Shown piece by piece: positions 12,747-13,256 of a DNA stretch of 13,256 nt (position 1 is the stretch's first letter; each line of letters opens with the position of its first letter). Where the stretch lies: assembly GCA_017960705.1 (NCBI GenBank), contig JAGCYR010000001.1, forward strand, positions 1 through 13,256, given 5' to 3'. A program made the translations under genes and the position numbers. The DNA is from Clostridia bacterium (GTDB lineage Bacteria > Bacillota > Clostridia > Oscillospirales > CAG-272). The notes below the pieces were generated by a model. The model searched no databases. It saw nothing but the letters and a program-made list of their open reading frames with translations, and was not told where the DNA came from.

Positions 12747-13256
12747 ATGCCCAGTCAGAAGATCCTGGAATCCAAGCAGGAGATCGTCCGGAATCTTGCC
12801 GAGAAGATCCGCGGCAGCGCCGCAGGGGTTCTCGTCAAGTACGAGGGGATCACGGTCGAGGATGACACGAAGCTTCGTGCCGCTCTCCGCGCCGCAGGCG
12901 TGGAATACTGCGTCATGAAGAATTCGCTCACCGGCCGCGCCTGTGAGGAAGTCGGATACGGCGATCTTAAGCAGTATCTGGTGGGAATGACCGCGATCGC
13001 ACTTTCGCAGAACGACCCGGTCGCGCCCGCAAAAATCATCAAGGAGTATGCCGACAAGATCGAAACCTTTGAAATCAAAGCGGGTTTCGTTGACGGCGGT
13101 CTGCTTGATGCCGCAGGGGTCGGCACCCTTGCAAGTATCCCGTCGAAGGAGACGCTGATCGCGAAGATGCTCGGATCCATGATGGCTCCGCTCTACTCGT
13201 TCGCGCGCGTTCTTCAGGCGAAGATCGACAAAGACGGCGGCGCTCCCGCCGAAGCC
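12747..13256 (+). CDS. rplJ: Ribosomal protein L10 (partial, C-terminus off the right edge)
   Basis: The first 170 residues of L10, the stalk-base protein of the 50S subunit that anchors the L7/L12 dimers. The sequence runs MPSQKILESKQEIVRNLAEKIRGSAAGVLVKYEGITVEDDTKLRAALRAAGVEYCVMKNSL, with the family's typical start, VEYCVMKNSLTGRA in the RNA-binding part, and IPSKETLIAKMLGSMMAPL at the start of the L12-binding helix. L10 is usually 165-175 residues, so only a few codons and the stop are missing. GGAGGTG sits eight bases before the start. It is preceded by its own leader and attenuator; rplL is expected next. Confidence 0.98.
   Translation, partial: MPSQKILESKQEIVRNLAEKIRGSAAGVLVKYEGITVEDDTKLRAALRAAGVEYCVMKNSLTGRACEEVGYGDLKQYLVGMTAIALSQNDPVAPAKIIKEYADKIETFEIKAGFVDGGLLDAAGVGTLASIPSKETLIAKMLGSMMAPLYSFARVLQAKIDKDGGAPAEA

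Noticed and set aside
1..13256. CRISPR arrays, tRNA genes, transposases, phage or plasmid genes
   Set aside because: None seen: no regularly spaced direct repeats of the right length, no cloverleaf sequence, and no mobile-element protein motifs on either strand.

Overview
The window looks like a chromosomal piece of a GC-rich member of the Bacillota, most likely a gut-type Clostridia (Oscillospirales or a relative). The reasons are the combination of RqcH, an MnmM/YtqB-type methyltransferase, an L10-type leader with an attenuator before rplJ, AGGAGG-type ribosome binding sites, and very GC-rich genes separated by AT-rich promoter regions. The genus cannot be read from this sequence alone. Most of the window is ordinary chromosome. 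I see no phage, plasmid, insertion sequence, CRISPR array or tRNA.

Layout, left to right. (1) 1-2370, minus strand: paaK followed by iorA, which runs off the left edge. Together they indicate ferredoxin-linked metabolism of aryl-pyruvates and aryl-acetates. (2) 2371-4606, plus strand: a promoter, a strong 5' leader hairpin, a metal-dependent amidohydrolase, a Gfo/Idh/MocA oxidoreductase, and a two-way terminator shared with ruvX. A near-consensus promoter on the opposite strand sits between the two genes. (3) 4679-6030: ruvX (minus) and an RlmA-type rRNA methyltransferase (plus), divergent. (4) 6011-7794, minus strand: a response regulator and a sensor kinase, translationally coupled; the kinase end overlaps the rlmA end. 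(5) 7824-8376: a regulatory interval and a monocistronic small protein with its own promoter and terminator. (6) 8436-12334: a promoter, then a tightly packed HAD phosphatase - GNAT - rqcH - mnmM operon with overlapping or closely spaced genes, closed by a 13-bp terminator stem. (7) 12190-12746: a gene-free stretch with tandem repeats, hairpins and a repeat cluster, then a perfect sigma-A promoter and the L10 leader of rplJ, which runs off the right edge.

Functional themes: translation quality and ribosome or tRNA maintenance (rplJ, rqcH, mnmM, rlmA), DNA maintenance (ruvX), anaerobic aromatic amino acid metabolism (paaK, iorA), and an envelope-type two-component system. I found no clearly new multi-gene system. 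The most unusual signals are non-coding: the antisense promoter at 3347-3375, the 13-bp hairpin at the 5' end of the amidohydrolase mRNA, and the hairpin-linked ATATCGCG repeat cluster at 12376-12490.
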